From Baylisascaris procyonis (lineage: Eukaryota > Nematoda > Chromadorea > Rhabditida > Ascarididae), in the NCBI GenBank assembly GCA_037389465.1, contig JAZARR010000171.1, positions 4,673,001 to 4,737,000 of the forward strand: a DNA stretch of 64,000 nucleotides, in the 5' to 3' direction. The notes under the pieces are model-generated. The model did not search any database. It worked only from the letters and a program-made list of their open reading frames with translations, and was not told the origin of the DNA. Shown here one piece after another: positions 47,633 through 59,756 of the stretch (its first letter is position 1; every line of letters starts with the position of its first letter). The translations under genes were made by a program, and so were the position numbers.

Positions 47633-49420
47633 AAATCTTTTTTTATTATGTCCCTGAGTTTTCTTTTTTCAAGTTGAAATAATTTTAGGGGCATACATGT
47701 GAAATGCGAATGTTTTACACTGCATCAATTTTTCAAAAATTTCCATCATCGATTTTTTTAGTTGAATAGAATTTCGATCATAATTGAGTTCAACGTTAAT
47801 TCCAGTCGAAGTTTCACGTTTTCAAGTTTCACAATTGGCTGTGATTTTAAATATTTTTAACATACATTTCAACACGTTTTCATTCTAATGTTATGAGAGG
47901 AATATTTGCGCTTTAATGCTGCCGTTGATTGATTCACTATCTCATCTGCCAATTCCTCTCATCAGTGCGCCAATAAATTGCTCCATACTAATATGTTCAC
48001 TCGCACAAAGCATATAGGTATAAAAGATTTCTCGTCAGATGGGAAGGTTGGGGGGGGGGGTGTGTTTACTCTAGGACCTCAGTCATTTGCACCGATAGAA
48101 AAGTGAACTAGTTATCCTGGCGTACAAAAGCTAGCTTACATCGATCCCGGATAATGATTTCTAGAGATATAATTTGTGATGACGAGGTCATGTAGACATA
48201 TGTTGGTTGCACCAAATATAGGGTGAGGTTACGACCAGTGTAATGCGGCCGAAGATGCCAGGTTTGGGGGAAAAGTCATGGATGAGATCCGAACTTCAAC
48301 TGCCGGAGTTGTAAATAAGGTGGGGCTCAATTCCCTTCATCCGGTAACCGTAAAACATTTGCCAAAAACTACTCCAACTGTTATTGCAGTTGTCATTTCT
48401 TTTCGCGATACAGGGAGGTCTGCAGTTTCGGGCATGCACCGGTCTCGACAAGAGGCAGATTCCAAATCCGCAAGACCCGAAACTGGAAACCATGCAGGAC
48501 ACTATTTGCACTTCACGTGTATTGCTTTTAAGAAGTAAGCTGTTGCAAACCTTGATTCACCACTTTTTTATTCTGAGATGGTGCAGCCTTTATAACAAAA
48601 CAGACTGATGGGCAAGTAAGTGCTCGTTGAAATGTTGCCTTTACAAACAAGGCAGGCCCGTGGGCAACTAACTACTCGTTGAATGTTGCCTTTACAAACA
48701 AAACAAGCCCATGGGCAAGCGCGGTTAAAGCGTTGCCCTTACAAACAAAGCAGGCCCGTGCGCAGTGCTCGTTGACATGTTGCCCTTACAAACAAAGCAG
48801 GCCCGTGCGCAGTGCTCGTTGAAATGTTGCCTTTACAAACAAGGCAGGCCCGTGGGCAACTAATTGCTCGTTGAATGTTGCCTTTACAAAGAAAATAGCC
48901 CCACGGGCAAGTGCTCGTTGAGCACTTCTTGCCCATATGCCTGTTTTGTTTGCAAAGACTCTCCATTGCAACTGTGTTGCGGTTGCTGTCTCGGCAACAT
49001 TTCAGATTTTCTTATTTCTTTTCATCGGTTATGTTCACGAAGGATTTAACCATTAATGTTAAGTAGAGGTGTCGTTTTCCTCGTTTCTTGTTATATACCA
49101 TTTAACTTTATATCGTTCCCATACAGTTACTACATTCCGACGTAGTTTCGTAACTCACTAGATCTGTTGACTCGATTGCACGGTTTTGTTGTTACGCTAG
49201 ACGTTGGCAGCCTTTCCCTACCATACGTTGCCATACCGCTGCATATTTTTTCATCATTTAGAATTGTCGATGCCATGTTCCTTTAGCTTTTTCGTTAACT
49301 TATATAAATGATATGTAATACATAGTAATGCTGATAAAACTGTTGATTAAACATAAAATATTATTGAATAATGTTGCAACTATGAAATAAAATTCTTTAA
49401 TACCTAATAACCAATGGTGG
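47633..49420 (+). repeat. Array unit 19 (short)
   Basis: Length 1788, short-type markers, G-run 11. Confidence 0.9.
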
Positions 49421-51490
49421 AAATCTTTTTTTATTATGTCCCTGAGTTTTCTTTTTTCAAGTTGAAATAATTTTAGGGGCATACATGTGAAATGCGAATG
49501 TTTTACACTGCATCAATTTTTCAAAAATTTCCATCATCGATTTTTTTAGTTGAATAGAATTTCGATCATAATTGAGTTCAACGTTAATTCCAGTCGAAGT
49601 TTCACGTTTTCAAGTTTCACAATTGGCTGTGATTTTAAATATTTTTAACATACATTTCAACACGTTTTCATTCTAATGTTATGAGAGGAATATTTGCGCT
49701 TTAATGCTGCCGTTGATTGATTCACTATCTCATCTGCCAATTCCTCTCATCAGTGCGCCAATAAATTGCTCCATACTAATATGTTCACTCGCACAAAGCA
49801 TATAGGTATAAAAGATTTCTCGTCAGATGGGAAGGTTGGGGGGGGGGGGTGTGTTTACTCTAGGACCTCAGTCATTTGCACCGATAGAAAAGTGAACTAG
49901 TTATCCTGGCGTACAAAAGCTAGCTTACATCGATCCCGGATAATGATTTCTAGAGATATAATTTGTGATGACGAGGTCATGTAGACATATGTTGGTTGCA
50001 CCAAATATAGGGTGAGGTTACGACCAGTGTAATGCGGCCGAAGATGCCAGGTTTGGGGGAAAAGTCATGGATGAGATCCGAACTTCAACTGCCGGAGTTG
50101 TAAATAAGGTGGGGCTCAATTCCCTTCATCCGGTAACCGTAAAACATTTGCCAAAAACTACTCCAACTGTTATTGCAGTTGTCATTTCTTTTCGCGATAC
50201 AGGGAGGTCTGCAGTTTCGGGCATGCAGACCGATTCCCAATATTATATTCTTAAATAGTTATAAAGTTCTTGATAAAGGTTGCAGTGGTGGTTACGTGGA
50301 TGCAATCATATATGTTGTTTTATGGTTGTTTTATTTCAGCATTGCAAAGTGAGCAGACACGGAAAGGTTGTCAGAGTAAACGATAAAAAATCAAAATGTT
50401 CGCAGAGCTGGAGTCAGAGCGACAATGCATAAGGACACCGAGAGAGTGCAGATCGGAACGACTCAGCCGTATCTGAATAGTTGAAGGGGTTGGAGGGGAA
50501 GAAGCCATTAACGGTCTCGACAAGAGGCAGATTCCAAATCCGCAAGACCCGGAACTGGAAACCATGCAGGACACTATTTGCACTTCACGTGTATTGCTTT
50601 TAAGAAGTAAGCTGTTGCAAACCTTGATTCACCACTTTTTTATTCTGAGATGGTGCAGCCTTTATAACAAAACAGACTGATGGGCAAGTAAGTGCTGGTT
50701 GAATGTTGCCTTTACAAACAAGGCAGGCCCGTGGGCAACTAATACTCGTTGAATGTTGCCTTTACAAACAAAACAAGCCCATGGGCAAGCGCGGTTAAAG
50801 CGTTGCCCTTACAAACAAAGCAGGCCCGTGGGCAGTGCTCGTTGACATGTTGCCCTTACAAACAAAGCAGGCCCGTGCGCAGTGCTCGTTGAAATGTTGC
50901 CTTTACAAACAAGGCAGGCCCGTGGGCAACTAACTGCTCGTTGAATGTTGCCTTTACAAAGAAAATAGCCCCACGGGCAAGTGCTCGTTGAGCACTTCTT
51001 GCCCATATGCCTGTTTTGTTTGCAAAGACTCTCCATTGCAACTGTGTTGCGGTTGCTGTCTCGGCAACATTTCAGATTTTCTTATTTCTTTTCATCGGTT
51101 ATGTTCACGAAGGATTTAACCATTAATGTTAAGTAGAGGTGTCGTTTTCCTCGTTTCTTGTTATATACCATTTAACTTTATATCGTTCCCATACAGTTAC
51201 TACATTCCGACGTAGTTTCGTAACTCACTAGATCTGTTGACTCGATTGCACGGTTTTATTGTTACGCTAGACGTTGGCAGCCTTTCCCTACCATACGTTG
51301 CCATACCGCTGCATATTTTTTCATCATTTAGAATTGTCGATGCCATGTTCCTTTAGCTTTTTCGTTAACTTATATAAATGATATGTAATACATAGTAATG
51401 CTGATAAAACTGTTGATTAAACATAAAATATTATTGAATAATGTTGCAACTATGAAATAAAATTCTTTAATACCTAATATCCAATGGTGG
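49421..51490 (+). repeat. Array unit 20 (right-edge chimera)
   Basis: Length 2070. The left half has interior markers (CATCAGTGCG, TCGAAGTTTC, CGTACAAAAG), but it carries the 284-bp segment of edge units and a shortened long-type minisatellite. It ends CCTAATATCCAATGGTGG and unrelated sequence follows at 51491. G-run 12. Confidence 0.9.
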
Positions 51491-51996
51491 CAGCTGATGT
51501 CTGTAATCGCATTGCACGAAAGTCTCTTGTTTTTGAGTGGGACGTAGCGGATGTGCAATCAATCATAGTGTTCGTTTTAACACAACCGTGGCAATACTCA
51601 ACTGCTCTCTATTTGCGCACCCAAAACAGCGCTATGTTAGGCCACATTCGGCTAGCCAAGGCAACAACCCCAATTATAGCAACATAGTTGGCCCACAATT
51701 GACCCCAATGCTACATTTGGACAACCGGCTGTCACTAGGCTAGTTTGGGTCACGTGAGTGAGCACCACAATTTAAATAAGTGAAATGTGGGACAATTTTT
51801 AAATAAAAATAAATCTTTATATATATAACACTCCATTAAACAACGGCAACAAGAAGAAACGAGCATTTACACTCTACAGGTGCTCGCTCATCATATGAGA
51901 TCTACATATGCAAATATAAAATCATTATTATTTACATTAAAATTTCAATTATTTTACATATTGTGCAGGATAGAATATTTCAAATATTCGTATAAT
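51491..51996. other. Array right flank and histone H1 3' region
   Basis: Unique sequence starts abruptly at CAGCTGATGTCTG. The part up to about 51760 is GC-richer, with frames of 67-68 codons that I do not recognise. From there to 51996 the DNA is AT-rich and should contain the histone H1 3' UTR on the minus strand. I find no clear AATAAA on that strand. Confidence 0.55.
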
Positions 51997-52128
51997 TTAA
52001 GCGGTCTTCGGTTTTGGCACATTCATCTTTTTCGGCTTTCTAGCCTTTGTGGTCTTTGATATTTTCGGTGATTTAGCCATCTTCTTCACGCCTTTTGATT
52101 TCTTATTCGTTTTCTTCAAACCAGTGGT
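51997..52128 (-). CDS. Histone H1 exon 3
   Basis: Residues 178-220. Acceptor ATTTCAG then TTGLKKTNKKSKGVKK, MAKSPKISKTTKARKPKK and a terminal NVPKPKTA before TAA. At 43 codons it is too short to stand out as an open frame, but composition, phase and splice sites make it the expected end of an H1 tail. Confidence 0.9.
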   Translation of the reverse strand, partial: TTGLKKTNKKSKGVKKMAKSPKISKTTKARKPKKMNVPKPKTA

Positions 52129-54473
52129 CTGAAATTGAGGAACTTTTCACGAATAAACTTCGAGGTGTGCATTCGATTTTGTTGCTACCGCATATTTGGA
52201 CAGCCATCTGGCTCATAGCTTTCCTGCACATCTCTAATATCTCAGACTTTGTATATAGATGCCGCCCATTATCGTTGATGCTTCAAAATCAGTTAAAAAA
52301 TGTGGCCAACAATTTTAGAAGTTGACATTTTTGAGGGGTTCACAGATCTGGGTGCACCTCTGATCTAGGACCTCCACGCTAAAGGTTGGCGCACCAATTG
52401 CTGATAGCCGAGTATGATGGACGTTTATCACTCAATACATATATTAATGGTTATTGTTTGGAATTTTCTTCTGTTGAAGCATCAAATTTAAGCCAACTCA
52501 AATCTTTTAAAAACTCGATACCTTTCTTTGGCATTGTTGTGATATAAATGCATAGGAATTTGATATTTTATGTTACACAAACAAGGGAAGTTTAAAAGTT
52601 TTGTAGGGCTGTAAATAAAGTCATGCAGAAGGGAGGGGGTTTTTCGCCAAGCGGTGCAGAACATTTGAATACGTAGACTATCGGAAGTTGATACTGTAGT
52701 CAGTGGATTTTAGCCCTATTCCAACAAAATTGACGGATACGGCTAAAGCGAGTACTGGATTTAATTCCGGTCATACCCACTTCGACGATCGGTTCGCCCT
52801 AATTGCTATTTGCAGGGCCGGAAGGGGATGGAATCATCCAGTTCCAACAAATACTGCTCATGCAGGAGGGGAGAGAGAGGGGGTGCACAGATAGTGGATA
52901 TTGCTCACTCTCTTCTAAACTGCCAACGGTCTTAACTACGCTCACTTCTACAAACAATACAAGGCACGGATTCTGTAGTTGCGTTCATTGTATCCAGTAG
53001 CGCATGCGATAACATCTAGCGAAGTCTGACGTCAAGTTCAGCCTCTACCCTAAGAGTACTGAGAAAAAATCGTTTTGCCAGTTGACTCACCTTTCCAGCA
53101 GCCTTCTTCTTGTGAACATGTTTCTTCTTCTTCTCGACCTTTTTCACTTCCTTCTCACTGCCAACCTTCTCACCAGAGCTCGGCTTTTTCTCCACATGCT
53201 TCTTGACCTTCTTGTGCTCTTTATGTGCTTTTGGTTCAGCAAGTAAGAACGATCCAGATGCACCAGTGCCTTTCGTATGCTTCAGAAAACCTGACTCAAC
53301 ACCGCGTCTTAGTGCCTGGCGCAAATGAGAGTTGATCTGTAAAAAAACAAGCATTACAAAAGCCTTAAGTTCCCGCTTGAAATTAAGCTAACTATCGAGC
53401 ATTGTGAATATTAGCAGTGGAAGGATGACGGGTGAAGGGAAGAACCTAAGATACAAGAAAGTTGTGGTGGACAAAGCTCGTGGACGAGAGATGGAATTCA
53501 CAGGTGGCACCAATATAGTAGGTCACTTAAGTGATGCTAAGGACCTTGATACTTAATTTTGTAGCGAACGTGAAAGATTAAAGTTTCAAGATTAAACTTA
53601 GCAAAAACCAAACCATCTTTAGAAATCAAAGGTTAAACAATTTGAATAGATCAACCCCCACTCCGGAAACTTCAATTTTCTTATCTGTTTACTTCATTAC
53701 GATGTTGGTTTGCTAATGCTAGAAAATAGTCCATAAAATCTGCTAAAATTTCGCATGCGAAAGTCTTTTTTTACGGGTATGTAAGGAACCACCTTATTTT
53801 GATGCTTTTGAAACTGAAATATTTGGTGAGTTTTGTATTCCAATACTCGCTGAATGAGAGTTGTATGTGTTGTTTTTTGCACTACTTAACCCAATATTTG
53901 AAATGCCGAAATCGCCTGGTTATCGCGATACTCAAGTTTGACGCACTTTTGTGCAATTTATATGACGCACTCGGTATGCATCCGCCTGGCCTCGGGGCTA
54001 AATTCGGCCTGTCCTATCGACCACCCCTTATTGCTACGGTCTGGGATGGGGTTTAACTCATCCCCATGTTATCAAAGGTTAATTCGGCCCCACTCTTGGT
54101 CGCAACCAAGAGCAGGTTTAGTCTAGACCTAAAGCTGGTTAAATCACCAATAGAAAAAGCGTAAAAGTTGGGAAATTTGAAAATTTACCGTTGGAAGTTG
54201 TTCACCAAGTTTGAAGTTTTGAGCGATATGTTTTAGAATTGCGGCTCGGCTTGATCCTTTCTTGTCGTTTATAGCCAAAATTGCAGCCTTAATCATTTGC
54301 TGATAGCCTGGATGCGTATTGGACATCTTAGTCTTTGTGGACTTTGGACGACCTCTCTTCGCTGTAGCTTTTGCAGCTGGAGTTGCCGCAACAACATCCG
54401 CGGCCGGAGTGGAAACAGGAATCGGCGCTGTACCAGCTGTCAGCTGATCTTGCTGCACTTCTATACCAGCCAT
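51997..54473 (-). CDS. Linker histone H1, three exons
   Basis: H1 binds linker DNA at the nucleosome and compacts chromatin in the nucleus. Exons, 5' to 3' on the minus strand: 54473-54189, 53336-53091, 52128-51997, both introns in phase 0 (852 and 962 bases). The product is 220 residues, typical for H1. An Ala/Thr-rich N-terminal tail contains KRGRPK (residues 39-44), an AT-hook-like core. The winged-helix globular domain spans about 53-127, from HPGYQQMIKAAI through SSRAAILKHIAQNFKLG and SHLRQALRRGV to GTGASGSFLL. The C-terminal tail (128-220) is Lys-rich, with one KSPK motif (196-199) of the type phosphorylated by cyclin-dependent kinases. Residues such as ILKHIAQNFKLG and LRQALRRGV closely resemble nematode H1. 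The stop TAA is at 51999-51997. Confidence 0.95.
53091..53336 (-). CDS. Histone H1 exon 2
   Basis: Residues 96-177. Acceptor TTTTACAG then INSHLRQALRRGVESGFLKH, the last globular helix and wing, followed by a tail of Lys/His/Glu repeats (EHKKVKKHVEKKPSS). It ends KKKAAGK before donor GTGAGT. Confidence 0.95.
54189..54473 (-). CDS. Histone H1 exon 1
   Basis: Starts at ATG 54473-54471 (MAGIEVQQDQ) and encodes residues 1-95: the N-terminal tail with GRPK and the first two helices of the globular domain. It ends GEQLPT before donor GTAAAT. Confidence 0.95.
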
Positions 54474-55281
54474 TTCGGAATGATATCAGTGACAGATCCA
54501 CCAACTTGCACCACCTACAAATACAACAACAACGGGTGTGGAGGCTGCGTACGAGCTTATCTTGCGCGGTGCAAGACTACGGCGCGACTCTCCGCAAAAG
54601 CACTCGCTCTATGCGCTAAACATTCACACTTTCGGGTAAGTCTCCTCGTTAATAAACGATATTTTCATTGTTTTCAGTTATTTATTTCATCAATTAAATG
54701 TGACACTTTTCTAGACAAACATTTTCTCTATAAAATAAATATAAACTCATGGGTAAATTTTTGAATTTTCGTAGGAAAAAAGGCATTTGAAAAGAGTGAA
54801 CCCCTCAATATTTGGAATTTTCAATTTAATTTCAATTTTTTCCCATTTAACTTAAGTATAACTCAACCAAATTGGAATATATTATACAGTCATATATGCT
54901 CTACAACTGACCATTGTAAGACAAATCATCATAAAGATCTGACTCGAATTCGTAATAAAAACTCCTTTCAATTTTTACATAACTAGATTTCTTTCAATAA
55001 TTTTTTTCTCACAAAGTTTAATTATTTAGTGAGTAAGTTTATATTCAAAAGGAAGAGCAGATTTTTCTCTATATGATAACATCAAAAAAATTGATAAAAT
55101 GCAAAGAATTTGCAATTTTATAGCGGCATAAAGTTCTATCATTGTTTATTGGTCCCTTAAAAAATGTTTCGCAAAGCGAACGCCGTATGCGTTTGTATGA
55201 GGGTGCCCCGAGCGGCACGTTCTTTGCCTTTGCGCATATAGCGTGCTCAACGATAGAAAGTGTTGACGATGAGAGTTGGTG

Positions 55282-55329
55282 TTTACGTTCCTACCAGCTT
55301 TCTCATTTACGTTCCTGCCAGCTTTCTCA
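55282..55329 (+). repeat. 24-bp tandem duplication
   Basis: TTTACGTTCCT[A/G]CCAGCTTT plus CTCA occurs twice in succession (55282-55305, 55306-55329), with one A/G difference. Confidence 0.9.
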
Positions 55330-57005
55330 GTTACTGTTTTTTACGTAGTAAAGGACGGGCATTTGATCAAGGATATCCATGCATGGACTATGGGCTATTC
55401 ATTCACAGTCGGTTGGCAGGTCGTCCATAAAGCACCTTCAGTGATTTCGAGATACGGGTTAAATTCGATCCGAATCTCGATTACACTTATAACCGGTAAC
55501 TAAGCCAAATCTGGCACACATTCATGAGTTTATAAGCATTTCAACCAATGGCAAAGTTTTACTTGGCAAAGCTTAAAAAAACAAAGAAGAGTACAAAATT
55601 TGTATACAAAATTCGTATATTGAAGAAAAAGTTTGCATTTTTTTCCGATTTTTTGGCAACTTTTGGGCTGTCTGATAACTCTTTAGCTGTGATTTTGTTT
55701 TAGCCAATGAATTATTATAATATTCAAGCGGTATAGTGAGTAAAATTCTTTTAAAAAAAGCGAATTTTTGTGTTTCAATAAAAAATAGTTTTTTTTCACT
55801 CCAATTCATTTAGCAATAAAAGTATTTTTATGTAGTGAAAAAATTGTTTTATATTTTTCACTAAATAATTACCTCATCTAGGAAAAGTATTTAAAATATT
55901 TAAATCAGAAATATTTTAATTAATCCACTGATATAAAGTGAAATTGATCTGTTTTCCACTAAACTTGGAAAACAAACAGACAGTTTACCCACCCGTCCAT
56001 ACGCCTTCACATAGATTGTAAAAAACGCGAATTTGCATTTCACATATAGCTGGACGAATGCAGTGGCAAATTATTGCCTCTTTTTTTCATGCAAACATCA
56101 TTAGGTTCCATAAGCGTTGTTGAGGAAGTGTAACCCATTTGATTTTAGGTTAGATATTAGAATAACCGTAAATTAACTCTAAACAGCCTACAATCAAAAA
56201 TTTTATTATTTATGAACATGTTTATAAAAAAGCAAGTTTGATGTGTCTGATATGACCAAGGTTGACAAATGTACCATTTATTTGTCTCTGATCATAGTTT
56301 TTGTAGTCTAAAAGTTGCGCTTTTCCCACTTCGAAATAAGCGGGAAAATGCGCCATAGATGCTCGCACGATATGCGCTTTTTGCATAACTCATATCTGAT
56401 CGAATAGTTGCACATTAGTTAGCAAAAAAATTTACAAAGTAACACATTACGGCGATGTCACAACCATACGCATGCATGCATCCGTGTGTTTGTCTTTCTT
56501 TACTGTAGTTACAACTCGGGAAGTAATGCTGCTGGACAAATCACAAGAAATCCTCCTAAAACGCCAACTTATCTTAGTCCATCAACTTAAAGAAAAAACT
56601 TACAAACATATAAAAGTATAAAAATTTCTTTGCATGCATTTTCACTAATTTCTTCGCCATTTTACACCCATTAAACCATAAAATGAGGAAAAAAAGCATT
56701 TTTTATAAGCAGATGGATTAAAACAGACAGCATTTCGCATATTTATTATTTTTCGGTAATTGAAAACATATTGTGCTAGTTCCATTCGTATGGCTTTCCA
56801 TAAACGTGAAGTCCTATAAGTGCAAGAGCAGAAACCAACCAGGACAAAGCTCACATAATTTAATTCCATTTTTCATATCTTTGTAACTTATTATAAAATA
56901 GACAAATCAATGTGAGTATTAGTAGAGGAGGTCGTCCCATGGTCACATTGTACCCACCAAATTTTTGCATATTTAGCTGTAATGGTTTCGGAGCTGGCAA
57001 TACCG

Positions 57006-57025
57006 GACAGACAGACAGACAGACA
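57006..57025 (+). repeat. (GACA)5 microsatellite
   Basis: Five perfect GACA units, followed by an alternating CG-rich stretch (ACGCGCGTAGACGCGAAG). Confidence 0.95.
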
Positions 57026-57990
57026 CGCGCGTAGACGCGAAGTCACCATAATGCTCCTTTACAAAACAGTTTTGCAAAAAAAAAAAATCGCATAAAAGAT
57101 GAGTGTAATAATAGCATAGCTCGGCCCCTTCGGTTTTAACACCCCTGGTCTAGGTTCACTCCCCAGTTCGTGACTCCATTTTGAATGACAGTGGCACCAA
57201 CATAGTATAACTTTTCGCTCTTATTCCTCTTTTTCGAAAAAAAAAAAGTTCTTTTTTAAGTATTTATAATTGTCGGATATATCGTCATTGAGGGTGGGTC
57301 GTTTTGAGGTTTAAAGGTCAAAACCAAGGCACCACAATTGTTCATATGCAAGCTTTTACAGCCATTCGCAGCTACCTCAAATGATGATCAAATATGTTTA
57401 ATAGTGCTAATGGCATAGAGTAGTTTTTTTATTTGCAAATTAACAAACAAATCGCCCAGTGATCGATCGGTAAATAAGCGGAAATGAATATGAGCAGGTA
57501 AAGCATTCAGAAGCATCAGAAATAAACAATGTAACAAATAGGAAAAAACAACTCTATAGATGCAATGCAAACAATCAAAAGAAATTGTTTCCAGGTTGAG
57601 AATATCGCTATAGAAATACGTTAATGAGATGAAGGTGGAATATGCGACAGATGATTGGCAAAAGTTGGAGTATTTCTCGTATCCACAACCTCAGGTAGCA
57701 GCAACTTGTTCCTTCACATTCATATCGTTTCGTTGTGAATGTGAACGTGCTACACGTTTCACGACGTAGTCAAGGTCTATTGACGTTTTCGAATTGATGA
57801 TCCACTTGAAAATATGTCGGATATTTGAAGATCAGTGAAGAGAAAAAGAAAAATATATTTAAGAAGATCAAAAAAATTCATTTTTTTATAATCCTTTGAA
57901 TTAGCATCTAAGCTTACTCTTATTCCAAAGATAAGAAATCCTATGCATAAAGTGGTTGTATCGAATACACTCTAAACTAAAATACAATTG

Positions 57991-58030
57991 AGGGTGGGGG
58001 GTGGGGAGGAAGGAAGGAAGGGAGGGGAGA
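57991..58030 (+). other. Purine tract with G-quadruplex potential
   Basis: GGG, GGGGGG and GGGG runs, then GGAAGGAAGG and GGG/GGGG runs: a strand-asymmetric A/G tract of about 40 bases in AT-rich surroundings. It meets the loose pattern for a G-quadruplex or triplex-forming tract. Confidence 0.55.
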
Positions 58031-59717
58031 ATGGAACATTAGATTTTTTAGCAGAAAGATGCAGTAATCACCTCTGAAATATCCTACGGCTTAAATAATT
58101 CTTTAATTAAAAGCCGTCTTAATGTACTTTTGAATTCATTATGCAAATTCGGGATTTTAATATGAGAAAAAAGTTCAGACGAGTTTTCCAACTTTATTTA
58201 ATATTAAACATTTTTGTTCAGCGAACTGAATTAATTGATAAATTTGTATGGATCCTAATGCTTTATTGAGATAAAAGAGTACAAAACAACTAAACGTATT
58301 ATCAAATTCTCTATTATTTATCGCATAGTAATCCCACTTGAAGAATATCATGGAGATTGGTTTGAATTTTTTTTTCTTTGTCCTACTTATCGGAAAGAGG
58401 AAATTTTGAAAATTTATTATAATGACGAGTCGATAATAAATAAATGAGAAAATTTATAGATTATTTTTATGTGAAATTATGCGAAATTCTTATGAAAAAA
58501 AATTTCTAATAATGTAGCACAAATCAGTTTATTGCAATGATGAAGATATTTGATGTTTTAAAAATATTTTACCTTGTGGTCGAAATAAACTGAGAACGTT
58601 TGAAGTCCATAAATAACCGTTAATTAAGGAAGATAGATAGTTTTTAAATTTAAAAAAAGAACTTTAAATCTTTTATGGAAACATGTTTTTTTCCGAAATT
58701 TTCATAATAATAAAAATATTGTATAAAAATTTGTTGTCGTTTTTCTCAACAAAAACGGAAACAAGAATATCATTTTTAAAAAGGTATCATTTTCTTATCC
58801 TTTTTTTTTCAATTTTTTAGATGTTTTTTTTTTCATTTTTTGTTGCTGCAGAAATCCAAAGAAATATTAGCAAAAATATTTGAACGAATCTATTTTTATG
58901 TAAGAAAATTTAGCAAACAATCGTAAGATGTGTTGAAGTTTTCATTTAAAAAAAAAACTCAAGACGTTATTTCAGATTGGAGAAATTACGCCGGGGTATT
59001 ATCATCGCTTTTTGCTTATCGCCCTAATTCACTATTTTCTTAATTTTTTCGCTATGTCGGTCATCCGAAAATTCCGAAACTTCGTCATGGTGCGAGATGT
59101 CCATAAAATCGATCAACGACATGAGTTGAAATAGTTTTAATTTGTCATAATCTACAGCCAGATCCTCTGCATTTTTGTTGTTAGATATGCCCCACTATCA
59201 TTGCTGCCTGTTGTTGTGCCTGTGACATTTATGTGCTATGAGAACACAGTTCGTTGTGCACTTTCCCAGCATCATGTAATAGAGTGCACAGTGCCATTTT
59301 TAAAGTCTCATTCAATTACGGGTATCCTCTTTTCCGGTCTAAACTTGACTTATAGATGTTCATTTCAAATATGAGGCAATGAAAAGATGAAAAGGGGTTG
59401 CGGACAGTGGGAGGGGTTGTCGGTAGTTAAAGCAGGGCAGTCAGATGTACAATAGAGGTACAAAAATGTCCACGTCCCATCGAAAAAATTTTCCCTTGGG
59501 ATCTCAGCGCGTAATGAAAATTGCGGTCATATTGAACCTTGGGGATTGAGCAGAAATATGAAAGAATATTTTAAATCGAAAATCCGTAATTTTGGTATCG
59601 AACCAGCGAACTCATCGAGTTCTATCGTTTAACAACAAAATTGTCGATGTCGGACAAAAAGTTTTTTCCCAAATTTTCCCTTGGCATCTGTCCAAGTCTC
59701 CGACAATTCCACAATTC

Positions 59718-59756
59718 CGGAATTGTCATGGAATTGACAATTCCATGACAATTCCG
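59718..59756. repeat. 39-nt palindrome at an orientation switch
   Basis: Two perfect 19-base arms (59718-59736 and 59738-59756) around a single A at 59737. The inner part reads GGAATTG A CAATTCC. It lies exactly between the last forward and first reverse unit of the surrounding repeat family. Confidence 0.92.

Larger units (their letters stand above)
14573..51490 (+). repeat. 36.9-kb tandem array, 20 units of 1.79-2.07 kb
   Basis: Twenty head-to-tail copies in one orientation. I set the unit start at AAATCTTTTTTT and the end at CCAATGGTGG, which matches the sharp edges on both flanks. Order inside a unit: AT-rich left part; GGTATAAAAGA; a G-run of 7-14; CTGGCGTA[T/C]AAAAG; a 63- or 86-codon open frame; a ~50-bp minisatellite ending in an inverted copy; an AT-rich right part. 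Size differences come from one extra ~50-bp minisatellite monomer and from a 284-bp segment present only in units 1, 2 and 20. Interior units differ by only a handful of substitutions. I recognise no rRNA, tRNA, snRNA, spliced-leader or transposase sequence in it. Confidence 0.97.
54474..59489. other. Gene-free AT-rich region upstream of histone H1
   Basis: The H1 promoter should lie in the first few hundred bases on the minus strand; I see no convincing TATA box. A GC-richer patch at about 55165-55260 and several frames of 60-80 codons show no recognisable domain. The rest is AT-rich, with the small repeats listed separately. Confidence 0.6.

Noticed and set aside
14573..51490. Array as 5S rRNA, spliced-leader, snRNA or tRNA cluster
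   Set aside because: I looked for the SL1 leader, 5S and U-snRNA starts and tRNA B-box motifs in the unit and found only short partial matches. The unit is also much longer than usual for such clusters.
14573..51490. Array as a CRISPR array or a transposon cluster
   Set aside because: Units are contiguous without unique spacers of constant size, no transposase, reverse transcriptase or integrase frame is present, and no terminal repeats or target-site duplications flank it.
52095..53000. Plus-strand frames of 63-76 codons inside histone H1 intron 2
   Set aside because: They lie within or across the edge of the intron of a well-supported gene on the other strand and show no recognisable domain.
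54297..54764. 155-codon plus-strand frame, the longest in the window
   Set aside because: It is antisense to histone H1 exon 1 and its upstream region. The H1 reading on the minus strand explains the sequence.
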